A program made the translations under genes and the position numbers. Positions 33,255 to 46,100 of a stretch of DNA of 64,000 nucleotides are shown one piece after another. The stretch is from DASZBX01 sp035943635 (GTDB lineage: Bacteria > Actinomycetota > Actinomycetes > Streptomycetales > Catenulisporaceae). The stretch's first letter is position 1. Every line of letters starts with the position of its first letter. Under the pieces are notes generated by a model. That model made no database searches and had not been told where the DNA came from. It saw nothing but the letters and a program-made list of their open reading frames with translations. The stretch spans positions 48,351 through 112,350 of the forward strand of contig DASZBX010000131.1 in NCBI GenBank assembly GCA_035943635.1, in the 5' to 3' direction.

Positions 33255-34857
33255 TCAGTCCTCATAGATCTGGTAGGACGTGTTGCCGAAGACCAGGTGA
33301 TAGGTCCTGAGCTGAGGCGAACCCTGCAGCGCGAAGTAGACGTGGTCGACTCCCGAACCGTTGCCCGGTATGCGCATCACGATCACGTGGACGTGATAGG
33401 CGGGCGGGTCGGCCAGCGCCTTGGTCCATTCGTTCCCGTCCGGGCCCTTGGTCCCGTCGTAGATCGTCCGGTCGACCACGTCGAAGCCGACCCGTTCGTT
33501 CTGCACGATGTCCAGCAGAATCAGGCCGGTGGTGTGGTTTTCCAGGAAATCCCCGGCCTGGATCTGCAGTTCCCGGGCCTGTTGGTCCGAGCGGGCTTCG
33601 GTGGCCAGGACGACCTGGTGCCGGGCGAAGGCGAATCCGTTCGAGCCGAGCACGAGCAGGGTGACCAGGGCCACGGGAGTGGTGGCGGGCTTGGGGATCC
33701 GGCTCAGCAGGTAGCCGATCAGGATCGCGGCCGGCAGGATCGCCAGCAGGCCGTAGCGGTAGTTGATCAGGCCGCCGTCGACCTGCGGCAGCCCGATCGG
33801 TTCCTGGCCGGCTTCCAGGGTGTAGACGAAGAACGGCAGCAGGGTGATCAGGGCCAGGACCGGCAGGGAGCGCGCGGAGAATCTCTCCTTGGCCAGAAAG
33901 ACGATCAGGCCCAGGACCGCTGCGGCGATCACCGCGTAGCCGAGGTTCGACACCACGGCCGTGCCGTAGGCCTTCGCGGACAATCCCCAGTCGCCGACGT
34001 AGATGTCGCCGTGGCGTTCGGCCATCTGGGCCAGGCTGGAGTACGGGCCGTCCTGGAAGTTCAGGGCGTCGCCGAAGATCATGTAGTTGTAGAGCAACCA
34101 GGCGGCGGCCGAGATCAGCATGCCGAACACCAGATTCACCAGGGCCAGGCCTCGGGTGTCGCGCCAGGAGTAGCCCAGCTGCCGGCACATGATCACGACG
34201 CAGAACAGGAACACTCCGGCCAGATACCAGCCCTCGTAACGGCAGAGCATCGCGAGCAGCGAGGCGACGCTGCCGGCCAGCAGATCCGTCGGCCGCCGGT
34301 TCTGGCCCCAGAGCACCAGGTAGTAGATCGCCGCGAGGGTGAAGGCGTAGAACGGCAGCTCGTCCATGGTCGTGCTCTGGTGATAGAGCACGTTCACGTT
34401 GGCCACGAACACCATCGCGCCTGCGACGGCGGGCCATTTCCGTTCGCCGAGAAGATTCGGACGATCCGGTACAGATAGACCGAAGAACCTATATAAGCGA
34501 CCATACATACTGCTGAGCCCGCGAGGCCGGTGCGGTACATGGCCTAGTTCCAGGAGAACAGCGACTGCATCAGCTGCGGCAGCGGCAGCCGGACGCCGCC
34601 GAGTTGCGCCACCCCGGGCGAGAGCCCGGTCACGACGCGGCGGCTGATCTCCAGGCGGGAGAACGAGTCCTGATAGGCCAGGATCAGGTTCTGCTGCAGA
34701 TAGTAGGCGGTGGAAAGGATCGAGAGCACGGCCGCACCGCGCCCACGGCCCTGGCCGCCCAGTCCCGGCTCGGGCTTGTCCGGGTGACCATGGTCTCGGC
34801 GTCGGTGTGGGCCGGCGCCGGGCGGCGCCGGGTCTGGGCGGGCAGGGTCGCGGTCAT
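33255..34857 (-). pseudogene. Broken membrane glycosyltransferase (GT39/ArnT-like)
   Basis: The remains of one long polytopic membrane enzyme read in three frames. From ATG 34857 (GGAGG upstream) the N-terminus is MTATLPAQTRRRP and a helix start; a frameshift near 34735 moves reading to a frame with AYQDSFSRLEISRRVVTG and GVAQLGGVRLPLPQLMQSL; an amber stop (34544-34546) interrupts it directly after LFSWN; the same frame continues with AMYRTGLAGSAVCMV; and a second shift near 34440 leads to the long intact C-terminal frame with VFVANVNVLYHQSTTMDELP and many helices. The order matches mannosyltransferase-like proteins with an N-terminal catalytic Asp loop (YQDS here). Three separate lesions argue against a single sequencing error. 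The C-terminal part alone lacks the catalytic loop. Confidence 0.8.
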
Positions 34858-35220
34858 TTCCATCCCTCCGCGAAACAAGCCTTGATCCGCGCGTCGGCGC
34901 GGCCGAGGAAGGAGCCGGGCGCGGCGGCGGCCGCGTCCAGTTGGAACGCGCCGACCGCCTTGAGCAGCTGGTCCGGGTCCGGCCGGTCCTCCGCGTTGCA
35001 GCACGGCCCCGGTCAGGATCGCGGCCGTGACCAGGCCCACAAGGACGGGCTGGCCCGGGCTGGCCAGGACCGAGGCGGTCGGCGTCGGATCGGCGTCGGA
35101 TCGGTGGCGCGTCGGCCGCGGCGGGCTGCGCCGGGGGCCGGAGCGGAAGTCGGTCGGGCGGCTCGGATCGTTCTCACCTCGTCTGAAGCCGGGGCGCCGG
35201 CGGTGCGCGCCTCGGGGCAT
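34855..35220 (-). pseudogene. Frameshifted single-pass membrane/exported protein gene
   Basis: From ATG 35220 an Arg/Pro-rich N-terminus leads into one hydrophobic segment (VLVGLVTAAILTGA), after which the coding signal moves to another frame near 35010: CCNAEDRPDPDQLLKAVGAF, then LGRADARIKACFAEGWK, ending in a TGA that overlaps the glycosyltransferase ATG (ATGA). The second frame has a stop just upstream and no start codon, so the gene needs the shift to be whole. An intact version would be a short membrane-anchored protein with three extracytoplasmic cysteines, coupled to the enzyme downstream. Both genes of this small operon therefore look decayed. The function is unknown. Confidence 0.6.
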
Positions 35221-35407
35221 TAACCAAGAATTTCTCTCCATCTGACGAAGGGAGAGTAAAAAGCGATGGTAAGCAGATGCCATGGTCCGGCGACAGGCGT
35301 GGCCGCGGATCGATACTGCGCCGTTAGCAAACCGTCTCCACCCTGGTGAAAAACGGAGGAAGAACACGAAAACCGTGGAAACCGTGGAATTCCCCCGAAA
35401 CGGCGCA

Positions 35408-35449
35408 GAAAAAACACCGGCCCCGGGCTCGAAAGCCCGGGGCCGGTGT
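35408..35449 (-). terminator. Intrinsic terminator of clpC
   Basis: A perfect 15-bp GC-rich stem (35435-35449 with 35414-35428) closes a 6-nt loop; on the minus strand it is followed by a run of six T (35409-35414, the last of which can also pair). It lies 39 bp after the clpC stop codon and is the clearest terminator in the window. Confidence 0.93.
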
Positions 35450-35487
35450 GCGTCGTACAGGTGCTGCACCCGGTGCAGCCGAGTCGG

Positions 35488-38028
<2,541 letters not shown>

Positions 38029-38345
38029 CTTCTTCTCGCTCCCCGGAGCGGCTCGGGCAGTGTCCGGTGAGTCCATAGACACTGCACCCCGGCCTGTCCT
38101 TCTGAATGCTAGTCCCGCGAGAAGCCGAACCCGGCGGGCTTGGGGGCTCTGCGGTCGGACCGTGCCTGGTGTCGGATAAGCACTACACCCTGCTTGATCA
38201 GGTGTTCCCCGGTGAGAGGGGCGTACGCATAATTGCTGTACGCCTCAAGCGAACGCCGCCGTCGGAGGGTGGTTTCGGGCCTGTGGCGGGGGTGGTTCGC
38301 GTGTCCGCGAGGTGCGGCGGAGGGGTTTGCCCTACCTTGGTCCCC
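38029..38345. other. 317-bp gap: divergent promoter region of clpC
   Basis: No gene is supported. It contains the clpC leader, a ClgR-like box (38237-38254) and an AT-rich stretch with AATTAT on the minus strand close by. On the right, TACCTT at 38334-38339 lies 7 nt before the GTG of the next plus-strand gene, a possible leaderless promoter. Confidence 0.5.
38237..38254. promoter_or_regulatory. ClgR-like binding box upstream of clpC
   Basis: TGTACGCCTCAAGCGAAC matches the actinobacterial ClgR pattern WNNWCGCYNANRGCGWWS at 17 of 18 positions (C instead of the fixed A in the middle). ClgR activates clp genes in Corynebacterium and Streptomyces. The box is 209 bp upstream of the clpC start. 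Confidence 0.68.
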
Positions 38346-38954
38346 GTGGACGGCGAACCGGCGGAGTCCGAACGGGAGCGGTGGTACGCCGCCCGCGGCT
38401 GGCCGGTCGAGGCGGACCCGCCGCCGGGCCGAGCCGGGCGGGAGTATGACGCGCGTCACAGGACGGGCGGGGGCGCGGACGGCGCGGTCGCGTCTCGGGT
38501 GTGGCTGCTCACCGGCGAGCTGTTCGACGTGATCGAGGTGCCCGAGCAGGCCGGGCGAGACGCCGTGCGGCGGCTGCTGGACTACGGCCAGGCCGCGCTG
38601 AGACCCGGCCCGGTCGGGCTGACCGGTCCCGGCCGGTGCGGCTTCCTGGTCGCGCCGGGGGCGGCCGAGGATCTGCCCGAGCTGCTGGAGTGGCTGGACT
38701 GGGGCGGGATCGAGCTGGGCCTCGCGGCGTTCGGGGCCGGCGGCCGGGTGCCGGCCCCGGGCCCGCGGGACTGGCTGCACGATCCGTCGGCGCCCGCGCC
38801 GGAGCTGGTCGCCCTGCTGGCCACGATCGCCCAGGCCTGCTGGCTGGACCGGCTCGGCCGCCCGGCGCGGCCGGCCGTCCCGGCGAGCCGGCCCGGGCCC
38901 GGCCGGGAGCACGGCCGCAGCCCGGGCCGGGAGCGGACCGAGGGCCGGCCCTGA
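38346..38954 (+). CDS. Conserved hypothetical protein next to clpC
   Basis: 202 residues. It starts with ESERERWYAARGWPVEADPP, then VWLLTGELFDVIEVPEQAGR, RCGFLVAPGAAEDLPELLEW and a Pro/Arg-rich tail. The WYAARGWP and VWLLTGELFDV elements recall the N-terminal bifunctional primase-polymerase-like domains of actinobacterial proteins, but no catalytic acids can be placed, so this is only a resemblance. The gene occupies the same place as an unnamed gene beside clpC in Streptomyces. GTG 38346 is 7 nt after TACCTT. It is convergent with lsr2. Confidence 0.72.
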   Translation: MDGEPAESERERWYAARGWPVEADPPPGRAGREYDARHRTGGGADGAVASRVWLLTGELFDVIEVPEQAGRDAVRRLLDYGQAALRPGPVGLTGPGRCGFLVAPGAAEDLPELLEWLDWGGIELGLAAFGAGGRVPAPGPRDWLHDPSAPAPELVALLATIAQACWLDRLGRPARPAVPASRPGPGREHGRSPGRERTEGRP

Positions 38955-39277
38955 GCCCGGGACGGGGATCAGCCCGTGATCCGGGCCGCGGACCGTTCCG
39001 CGGATCGGGCCGAGGCCGAGCGTTCGGGCCGTGTGCCCAGGCCGCCTGCTCGGCGGCCCGCCGCGGCGAGCCGGTCGAAGTCGTCGTCACCCGTTGCTCC
39101 GGTCGGACCGGGAGGGGGTCCGCCGGGGTGGTTCACCGCGAAACGGCCGATCGGCCCAACGCGCCGGCCGGTCCCGAGGCGGCCGCCCGGTGCGCGCGGG
39201 GACGGCGGCGGGCCGGTCCGGATCCGCCGGGGCCCGGGTCGGACTCGGCCGGATCGGGCCGGCGCCGGCCGCCGGGA
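38955..39277. other. 323-bp GC-rich gap between convergent genes
   Basis: Nothing clear is visible. The stretch separates the convergent hypothetical gene and lsr2. It is dominated by CCGG-rich sequence and several short GC palindromes (around 39215-39275) that could end either transcript, but no T tract is present. Open frames here are compositionally biased and lack homology. Confidence 0.5.
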
Positions 39278-39613
39278 TCAGTGCGCCTCGTGGTAGGCCT
39301 TGATCAGGTTCAGCGAGACCCGGCCCCGGTCGCTGACCTCGTGCCCGTTCTCACGTGCCCATTCGCGCACCACGGCCGGGTCGACCGCGGCGGCCGCGCC
39401 CCGGGCCGCGCGCCGCGGCTTGGCCGCTTGGGCCACCGCGTCGTGCTTGCGCCCGGCCTCGATGTACCGGGTCAATTGGGTCCGGAGGGCTTCGGCATTC
39501 TTGTCATTCAGGTCAATGACATAGTCCTTGTTGTCCAGACTGAAATAAATCGTCTGCTGTGCCTCGCTGCCGTCGAGGTCGTCTTTCATGTGCACCACGG
39601 TGTACTGCGCCAT
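39278..39613 (-). CDS. lsr2: Nucleoid-associated protein Lsr2
   Basis: 111 residues. The N-terminal dimerisation half has VVHMKDDLDGSEAQQTIYFS and DNKDYVIDLNDKNAEALR. The C-terminal DNA-binding half has VVREWARENGHEVSDRGRVS, in which the Arg-Gly-Arg loop reads AT-rich minor grooves, ending LIKAYHEAH. Lsr2 silences AT-rich, often foreign, DNA in actinobacteria. GGAGCG lies just before the ATG at 39613. The upstream 140 bp are among the most AT-rich of the window, fitting self-binding. In this window AT-richer patches such as 8.5-8.9 kb and 29.1-29.3 kb are possible targets. Confidence 0.95.
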   Translation of the reverse strand: MAQYTVVHMKDDLDGSEAQQTIYFSLDNKDYVIDLNDKNAEALRTQLTRYIEAGRKHDAVAQAAKPRRAARGAAAAVDPAVVREWARENGHEVSDRGRVSLNLIKAYHEAH

Positions 39614-39756
39614 CGCACGCTCCGTCAAAAATGGTCCGCCATAAGAATTGCGCACGGTACGGTCTACGTTCCCGCGAGACTAGAAAACAGCATTTCCGGC
39701 CTTTATTCAACTCTTCATCGGGAGACTTTGATAACTCCTGACTGTTCAGACCGTCC

Positions 39757-40263
39757 TTACAACAGCCGTAGCATCCGGGTGTTGCCGAGCGTGTTCGGCT
39801 TGACGCGCTCCAGATCCAGGAATTCCGCGATTCCCTCGTCGGCCGACCGCAACAGCTCCTGTTCCACGTCCGGACCGACCGGCAGTTCGGCCAGCGGCGT
39901 AAATCCGTGCCGGGCGAAGAAGGCGGTTTCGAAGGTCAGGCAGAACACCCGGCGCACGCCCAGCCAGGAGGCCGTGGCGAGCAGCTTTTCGACAATCGCC
40001 CGGCCGACGCCCAGGCCGCGGCTTTCCCGGTCCACCGCAACCGTCCTGACTTCGGCCAAGTCGCTCCACATCACATGTAAAGCCCCACAACCGACAATCG
40101 AGCCGTCTCCGTCACGCTCCGCCACCCAAAATTCCTGAATGTCTTCGTAAAGGGTGACCGTCGCCTTACTGAGCAGAATTCGGTCGGCCGCGTAGACGTC
40201 GATCAGATTTCTAATACTCGGCACATCGGCGGTCCGGGCCCGGCGAATCGTCAGTGCTTCCAC
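39757..40263 (-). CDS. argA: Amino-acid N-acetyltransferase (N-acetylglutamate synthase, GNAT type)
   Basis: 168 residues, a single GNAT domain without the amino-acid-kinase part of classical ArgA. It begins ALTIRRARTADVPSIRNLID, has FWVAERDGDGSIVGCGALHV, the acetyl-CoA loop VDRESRGLGVGRAIVEKLL near residue 95, and FCLTFETAFFARHGFTPL. This matches the short actinobacterial NAGS that acetylates glutamate at the first step of arginine synthesis. GTG 40263 is chosen; TAAGCT lies 8 nt upstream, so the transcript may be leaderless. The gene is followed by lsr2 on the same strand. Other N-acetyltransferases share the fold, so the substrate is probable, not certain. Confidence 0.85.
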   Translation of the reverse strand: MEALTIRRARTADVPSIRNLIDVYAADRILLSKATVTLYEDIQEFWVAERDGDGSIVGCGALHVMWSDLAEVRTVAVDRESRGLGVGRAIVEKLLATASWLGVRRVFCLTFETAFFARHGFTPLAELPVGPDVEQELLRSADEGIAEFLDLERVKPNTLGNTRMLRLL

Positions 40264-40505
40264 GAGCACGAAGCTTAGGGCGTCGGCCGGTCCGGGCGCA
40301 GGGGTTTCCCGAGCCGCGGGCACCCGGCGCCGCGCGGCTTGGTCGGCGAGCCTCTGACCTGCACTGTCGTGGCGGCGCGAGGCGGCTGAGCACGGCGGCC
40401 GGCCGAGTCGGGTGACTGGATGCGGGAGCGGCGGCCGGCGTGGGAGCGATGGCGCCGCGGGCCGGGCGGCGGGCCCGGCTATCGGACCGGGTCCGGGTCG
40501 GCGGC

Positions 40506-41585
40506 CTAATCGGCGGGCGGCGGCGCGGCGGGGTCCGTGCCGGCTCGCCAAGCGGCCTTGTTCACCTGGGCGGCGATGCGGGCCATCCGTTGCTCCAGCG
40601 GCGGGTGGGTCGGGCGTGGGAGGGCCGCGTCGGCTACCGGCTCGGCCGGCGCCCCGGCGCGCGGGCCGGGGACGACCGCGGTCACCGGGGCGTAGGCGTC
40701 GGCCGGGCCGGGGTCCGCGGCGGCGAACCAGCGCAGCGCGCTCAACAGCTCGCCGCCGAGGCCGACCTCGACCGCGAAGGCGTCCACCTGGTACTCGGCG
40801 CGCCGGCCGGCCGCGTTCTTCGCGGCGAACGCCGCGGCTCCCGGCGCGGCGCAGACCGTCCGGACCACCCGGCTGGACAGGTCCAGGGCCCCGGCCAGCG
40901 CGCGGTACGCCGCGGCGGCCCGGCGGCCGGCCACGCCGTCGCAGTCCCGGACCATGGCCCAGCCCAGGAACCAGCGCCCGGCGGCGGCCAGCGGCACGGT
41001 GGCCAGGGCGCCGAGCAGCGCGACCACCTGCAGCGGGAGCAGCACCCAGACCAGGAAGGCGGAGGCGGCGGTGTGCATCCGCAGGTGGTGGCCCAGTTCG
41101 TGGGCCAGCACGCCGGCCAGTTCGCGGTCGCCGAGCCGGGCCAGCGCGCCGGAGGTCACGCAGATCAGGTCCCGGCCGACCGAGTGGGCGTTGACCTCGG
41201 CCAGGTCGACCACCCGGATCCGGAACCGGCGGCGGGGCAGCGCGGCGTTGGCCAGCACCCGGGCCCAGACCCGGTCCAGCCGGGAGCGCTCGGCCGGGGT
41301 CGGCCGGCGCAGCGGCCACAGCAGCCGGGCCATCACCAGCTGCACCGGACGCAGGCCGTAGCACAGCACCGTTGCGGCCCAGGTGGCGTAGCAGGCCCAC
41401 AGCGGCACGCCCAGCAGGTACGAGAGCGGCAGGAAGGCCGGCAACAGACAGAGCGCGGCCACCGGGAGGAACACGACCACCAGGGCGAGGGACCACAGCG
41501 CGGTGCCGTCAGGCCGCACTGCGTAGCGCTTGGCCCGCGGCCGGGCCAGCGCGCCGGACCCGGGGTTGGCACCGCCGATCTGCAC
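40506..41585 (-). CDS. M48-family membrane metalloprotease
   Basis: 359 residues. Two to three membrane helices in the N-terminal 90 residues (ALVVVFLPVAALCLLPAFLP) are followed by a zinc site: HELGHH in GVLAHELGHHLRMH near residue 165, with the third ligand Glu in GRRAEYQVDAFA near 265. It matches M48 proteases (HtpX-like) that degrade membrane or misfolded proteins; a further membrane pair lies near residue 190. GTG 41585 is chosen, as the sequence before it is Gly/Pro-rich; ATG 41672 would give 388 residues. It is transcribed in the same direction as the flavohemoglobin gene but separated by 180 bp. Confidence 0.85.
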   Translation of the reverse strand: MQIGGANPGSGALARPRAKRYAVRPDGTALWSLALVVVFLPVAALCLLPAFLPLSYLLGVPLWACYATWAATVLCYGLRPVQLVMARLLWPLRRPTPAERSRLDRVWARVLANAALPRRRFRIRVVDLAEVNAHSVGRDLICVTSGALARLGDRELAGVLAHELGHHLRMHTAASAFLVWVLLPLQVVALLGALATVPLAAAGRWFLGWAMVRDCDGVAGRRAAAAYRALAGALDLSSRVVRTVCAAPGAAAFAAKNAAGRRAEYQVDAFAVEVGLGGELLSALRWFAAADPGPADAYAPVTAVVPGPRAGAPAEPVADAALPRPTHPPLEQRMARIAAQVNKAAWRAGTDPAAPPPAD

Positions 41586-41767
41586 CCTGCCAGTAAATCC
41601 CACCCCGGGCGGTCCCGCCCGTTCGACAGCCCGACCCGGATCCACCGATCGGGTGGTGAAGCGCCAGGTCACGCCAGGGTGAGTGGAAGATCACCGGCCG
41701 CGGCGCGGTTCCGGCGGCCGCCGCGGGGCCCGGCCGGCCCCGGCTCCGGCCCGGCTCCGGCCGAGGC

Positions 41768-42967
41768 TCAGCCGAACAGGTCCGAGGAGATGTCGCCCGG
41801 CTCCACGCCGCCCCGGACCAGCGCGGTGCGGCAGGACTCGACCAGCGGGCTCGGCCCGACCAGGACCGCGCCGCGGGTGCCCTCGACCGCCAGGGCGTGC
41901 GCCCGGACCGCCGCGGCCGGGTCGCCGATCAGGTGCTCGACGGTCAGCGAGCCGTGCTCCGCGGCCAGCCGCTCGAACGGCCCGGCCAGGTAGTGCGGCT
42001 GGCCCTCGGTGACCAGCAGCACGGTCAGCGGGCGCAGGTCCCCGGTCGCCGCCATCGCCTGGATGAGGGCGAAGATCGGGGCCGCGCCGGTGCCGTGGGC
42101 CACCGCGACCAGGCGCAGGGCCCGGGCCGGGCCGGGGAAGGCCAGCTCCCCCTCGGCCGCGGCTATCCGGACCCGGTCGCCGACCGCGGTCGCGTTGACC
42201 AGCAGGTCGCTGATCCCGCCGGGCCGGCCGGCCTGGATCTGGAACTCCACCTCGCCGTCCGCCTTGGGCGTGCCGGAGAAGGAGAAGTCGCGCCAGGTGC
42301 GGACCAGGCCGGGGGTCTCGATCGCGGCGTACTGGCCGGCCCGGAAGACGTACGGCCCGGGCCGGTCCCGGTCCTGGCGCAGCCGCAGGGTCAGCTGGGC
42401 GATGCCGGCCGACAGCACCTCGTGCCCGGTCACCTCGGCCTCCCAGAACGCCGGGGTCTGCTGGTCGGCCTCGTCCACCGCGGCGAGCATCACGCTGGCG
42501 ACCAGGCCGTAGCCGGTCTCCCAGGCCGCCTCGGACCGCTCGGTCCACCGGTCTCCGGCGAAATGCCGCAGGGTGGCCAGCAGCGAGGTGCCGAAGGCCT
42601 GGTAGTGCGCCGGGCGCAGGCCGAACTTGCGGTGCCGCAGGGCGAGCCGGCGCAGGTACGGCAGGAACACGTCCAGCCGGTCCAGGTCGGCCACGATCCG
42701 CTCCACCGCCAGGAACAGCCGGCGCTGGATCACCGCCGGGTCGTTCGAGAAGTACTTGCGGTAACGCGGGTTCGCGGTGAGGAAGTGCTGGTAGAACCAG
42801 GCCGCGACCTCGACGTCGTGCGGCTGGACGAGGGCGAAGCTGGACCGGATCTCCAGCACCAGCTCGCGTTGGCTCAGGACGAGTCCGGCCGAGTCGGCCT
42901 GGTCCAGGTCGAACCGGTCGCCGTCCTCGTCCGGGACGGTCGTTTCGAATTCAGTCATTTCACTCAC
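41768..42967 (-). CDS. hmp: Flavohemoglobin (globin-FAD-NAD reductase)
   Basis: 399 residues. After a short acidic N-terminus, residues 30-170 form a globin: FYQHFLTANPRYRKYFSNDP, and the proximal heme region LRHRKFGLRPAHYQAFGTSL. Residues 175-280 match the FAD domain (RAGQYAAIETPG, RDFSFSGTPK, FQIQAGRPGGISDLL) and 285-399 the NAD(P) domain (VAVAHGTGAAPIFALIQAM). It oxidises NO to nitrate. The NAD segment has AHGTGAAP where G-V-G-x-T-P is more usual, so the variant is somewhat divergent. GTG 42967 sits 7 nt after a perfect TAAAAT (42975-42980), a likely leaderless promoter. It is divergent from the GH15 gene. Confidence 0.86.
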   Translation of the reverse strand: MSEMTEFETTVPDEDGDRFDLDQADSAGLVLSQRELVLEIRSSFALVQPHDVEVAAWFYQHFLTANPRYRKYFSNDPAVIQRRLFLAVERIVADLDRLDVFLPYLRRLALRHRKFGLRPAHYQAFGTSLLATLRHFAGDRWTERSEAAWETGYGLVASVMLAAVDEADQQTPAFWEAEVTGHEVLSAGIAQLTLRLRQDRDRPGPYVFRAGQYAAIETPGLVRTWRDFSFSGTPKADGEVEFQIQAGRPGGISDLLVNATAVGDRVRIAAAEGELAFPGPARALRLVAVAHGTGAAPIFALIQAMAATGDLRPLTVLLVTEGQPHYLAGPFERLAAEHGSLTVEHLIGDPAAAVRAHALAVEGTRGAVLVGPSPLVESCRTALVRGGVEPGDISSDLFG

Positions 42968-43180
42968 GCGGGTGATTTTAGCGGGGTGGTTGACAGCTCC
43001 GAAGCGGCCCCGGCATGCTCGACTGGCACGAACCTGTAACTACTCCGACACAGCCAGGCGGTTCGCGTTCAGATTGAGCGCGGTGTCGGCAGGGGTCGCC
43101 GCTCGCCGGCCGGGTACGTGTACCCGTGCCGCTCTCCTGCGGCCCGGTCCTTGCCGCCTGCGTTTCCCTGGGGTTTCTTG

Positions 43181-46100
43181 ATGAGACGTTCCCTGAGCCG
43201 GTCCGCCGCGCTCGCGTCCGCAACCGCCGTCGTCCTGTTCTCCGCCGCCCTGCCCGGCTCCGCCGCCATCGCGGCGTCCGGTCCCCGTAACACCGCGCCC
43301 GGCTCCCCCGGCGCCGCCTCCTATTTCGACGAGGCCCGGAAAGACTGCCTCGGCACCGCGCAGAACACCAAGTCCAAGGTCTGGTACACGGTCGCCGACG
43401 GCGTCCTGTCCGATGTCTACGAACCCACCGTGGACAACACCGATGTCCAGACCCTGCAGTACGTCGTCACCGACGGGTCCAGCTTCTCCGATTCGCAGAC
43501 CCGTGACATGACCTACACGGTCAAGGCCGACCCGACCGGGATGACGTGCACTGTCACGTCCCTCGACGCCAAGCACGGCTTCGAGCTGACCACGACCTAC
43601 ATCACCGACCCGGTGCGTGACACGGTTCTGATGAACACTGCGCTGTCGGCGGCCCCGGGCACCCATACCAACCTGCACTCGCTGCACGTCTACGCCCGGC
43701 TGGACGGCCACGTCAACGGAAACGGTGGCGGCGGCACGCAGAACGGCGGCGGAGACACCGGCGTCGTGGACAAGTCCACCGGCGTGCCGGTGATCTACGA
43801 CACCGCGACCACGAGCCAGGCCACCAACCGCGACTACCAAGTGCCGACGTACATGGCGCTGACCGCCACGTCCGCGGGCCAGGCGACGGTCGGCTACGAG
43901 GGCACGGCCGGCGACGGGCTCGCCGAACTCGACGCCGCGCACACCCTGACCGCGTACTCCTCGGCGCCGGACGGCCACATCGTGGCGACCGAGAACGTGA
44001 CCCCGAAGCTCGGCGACTCGTTCACCCTGTCGCTCGGCTTCGGCCGCACCCAGCAGCAGGCCGTGCAGACCGCGCAGGCCTCGCTCGCCCTGCCGTTCGT
44101 GCTGACCGGGCTGGAGTACTCGCTCGGCTGGTACGGGTACGACAGCACCCTGAACCGGCCGCCGGCCCACGTCCAGGGCCAGTCGGCGTCGACGATCGCG
44201 ACCACGTACTACCTGGACGCGAACGTGCTGAAGTCCAGTGAGGACAAGACGTATCCCGGCGCGATCGTCGCGTCGCTGTCCTCGCCATGGGGGCAGGCCG
44301 TGAACGCGGGCACCCTGGCGAACGGGCAGCCGGTCTACTTCGGCTCCTACCGCGAGGTGTTCTCCCGGGACCTGTACGAGGCCTTCACCGGACTGCTCGC
44401 GGACGGCGACAAGGCCACCGCGCAGGCCGCGACGCTGTTCCTGTTCGACAAGCAGCAGCTGCCGACCGGCGAGGTGCCGCGCAACTCGCTGGTCAACGGG
44501 CAGGCCGCCCCGGACACCGGCGGCGACCAGCTCGACGAGACCGCCTACCCGATCCTGATGGCGTACGAGTCCGGGCTCGGCGGTGACAGTACCCTGTGGA
44601 CCGCGCACATCAAACCGGCCGCGGACTACCTGGTCTCGCACGGGCCGTCGTTCGGGGTAGAGCGCTGGGAGGAGCAGTCCGGGTATTCGCCCTCGACCAT
44701 CGCGGCCGAGATCGCCGGACTGACCGCCGCGGCCACGATCGCCAAGCAGCACAACGATTCCGCCGACGCAGTGCTCTACCAGGCCACCGCGGACGACTTC
44801 CAGCGCAACGTCGCGAACTGGACCGTCACCACCGCCGGCCCGGACAGCAGCGCGCCGTACTACCTGCGGCTGTCCAAGACCGGCGACCCGAACGCGGCGA
44901 CCACCTACTCGCTGGGCAACGGCGGCCCGACCCTGGATCAGCGCTCGGTGATCGACGGCGGCTTCCAGGAACTGGTCCGGCTCGGCGAGCTCCCGCCGGC
45001 CGACCCGACCTTCACCAACTCATTGTCGGTGCTGGACAAGCAGATCTCGGTCAGCACCCCGACCGGGACCGGCTACTACCGGTACGGCGACTCGGCCGCG
45101 GACGGCAGCGCCGACGGCTACGGCGACTGCTTCCAGCCGAGTCAGACCTCGTGCACGGTCCCGGGCCAGCCGTGGCCGACCACCGACGTCGGCACCGGGC
45201 ACCTGTGGCCGGTGCTGTCCGGCGAGCGGGCCGAGTCGGCGGTGGCCCAGGACGACCCGGCCACCGCGTCCGCGTTGCTCTCCTTCATGATCAAGTCGGC
45301 CGCGGGCGTGGGCCTGGTGCCCGAGCAGGTCTGGGCGGACCCGAACCTGGCCGCCTCGCCCTACGGCAGCGACCCGACCTCGGCTTCGATCGGCTTCGTG
45401 GACGGCCGGCCGGCCGGCTCGGCCTCGCCGCTGACCTGGGCCCAGGCGCAGGAACTGCGGCTGATCGTGGATCTGGGCACGAACAAGATCGTGGATCAGC
45501 CCTCGATCACGACGGCCCGGTACGTCGCGCACGCCGCGCCCGGCACGGCGCCGCTGACGATCACCTCGCCGAGCGGCACCCCGACCATCGAGGGCGGCTC
45601 GACCACCGTGGCCGGCACGACGGCCCCCGGCGCGACGGTCGTGGTGCAGGACTCTGACACCGACACCGGCGCGGCGGCGACCACGGTCAGCACCACCGCC
45701 GACTCGACCGGCGCGTTCAGCGTGACCAGCGCGGTCGGCTTCGGCACCAACGTGATCACGGCCGCGGCCACGACCGGTGCGGGCGCGACCGGCTACGCGC
45801 AGACCACCGCGGTCGGCGACGTCGCCGGCGGCACGACGGTGCTCGACGTCACCGACCCGACCGGCGACGACAACGGCCCGGGCACGTATCAGTACCCGAC
45901 CGCGTCGGACTTCCAGCCCGGCTCGTTCGACCTGACCCGGTTCCAGGTGATCACCGCGAACGGCGTGGTCTACCTGCGGACCACCCTGGCCGACCTCAAG
46001 GCCACGTTCGGCAGCACGATGGGCGCCCAGCTGCTCGACGTGTACGTGCACAATCCGGCCGCGACCAGCACGTCCACGGCCGCCGCGTACGCATCGCGCA

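Noticed and set aside
38976..39296. Open frames in the gap between the clpC-adjacent gene and lsr2
   Set aside because: Arg/Pro/Gly-rich, no homology, no ribosome site, and in several frames at once.
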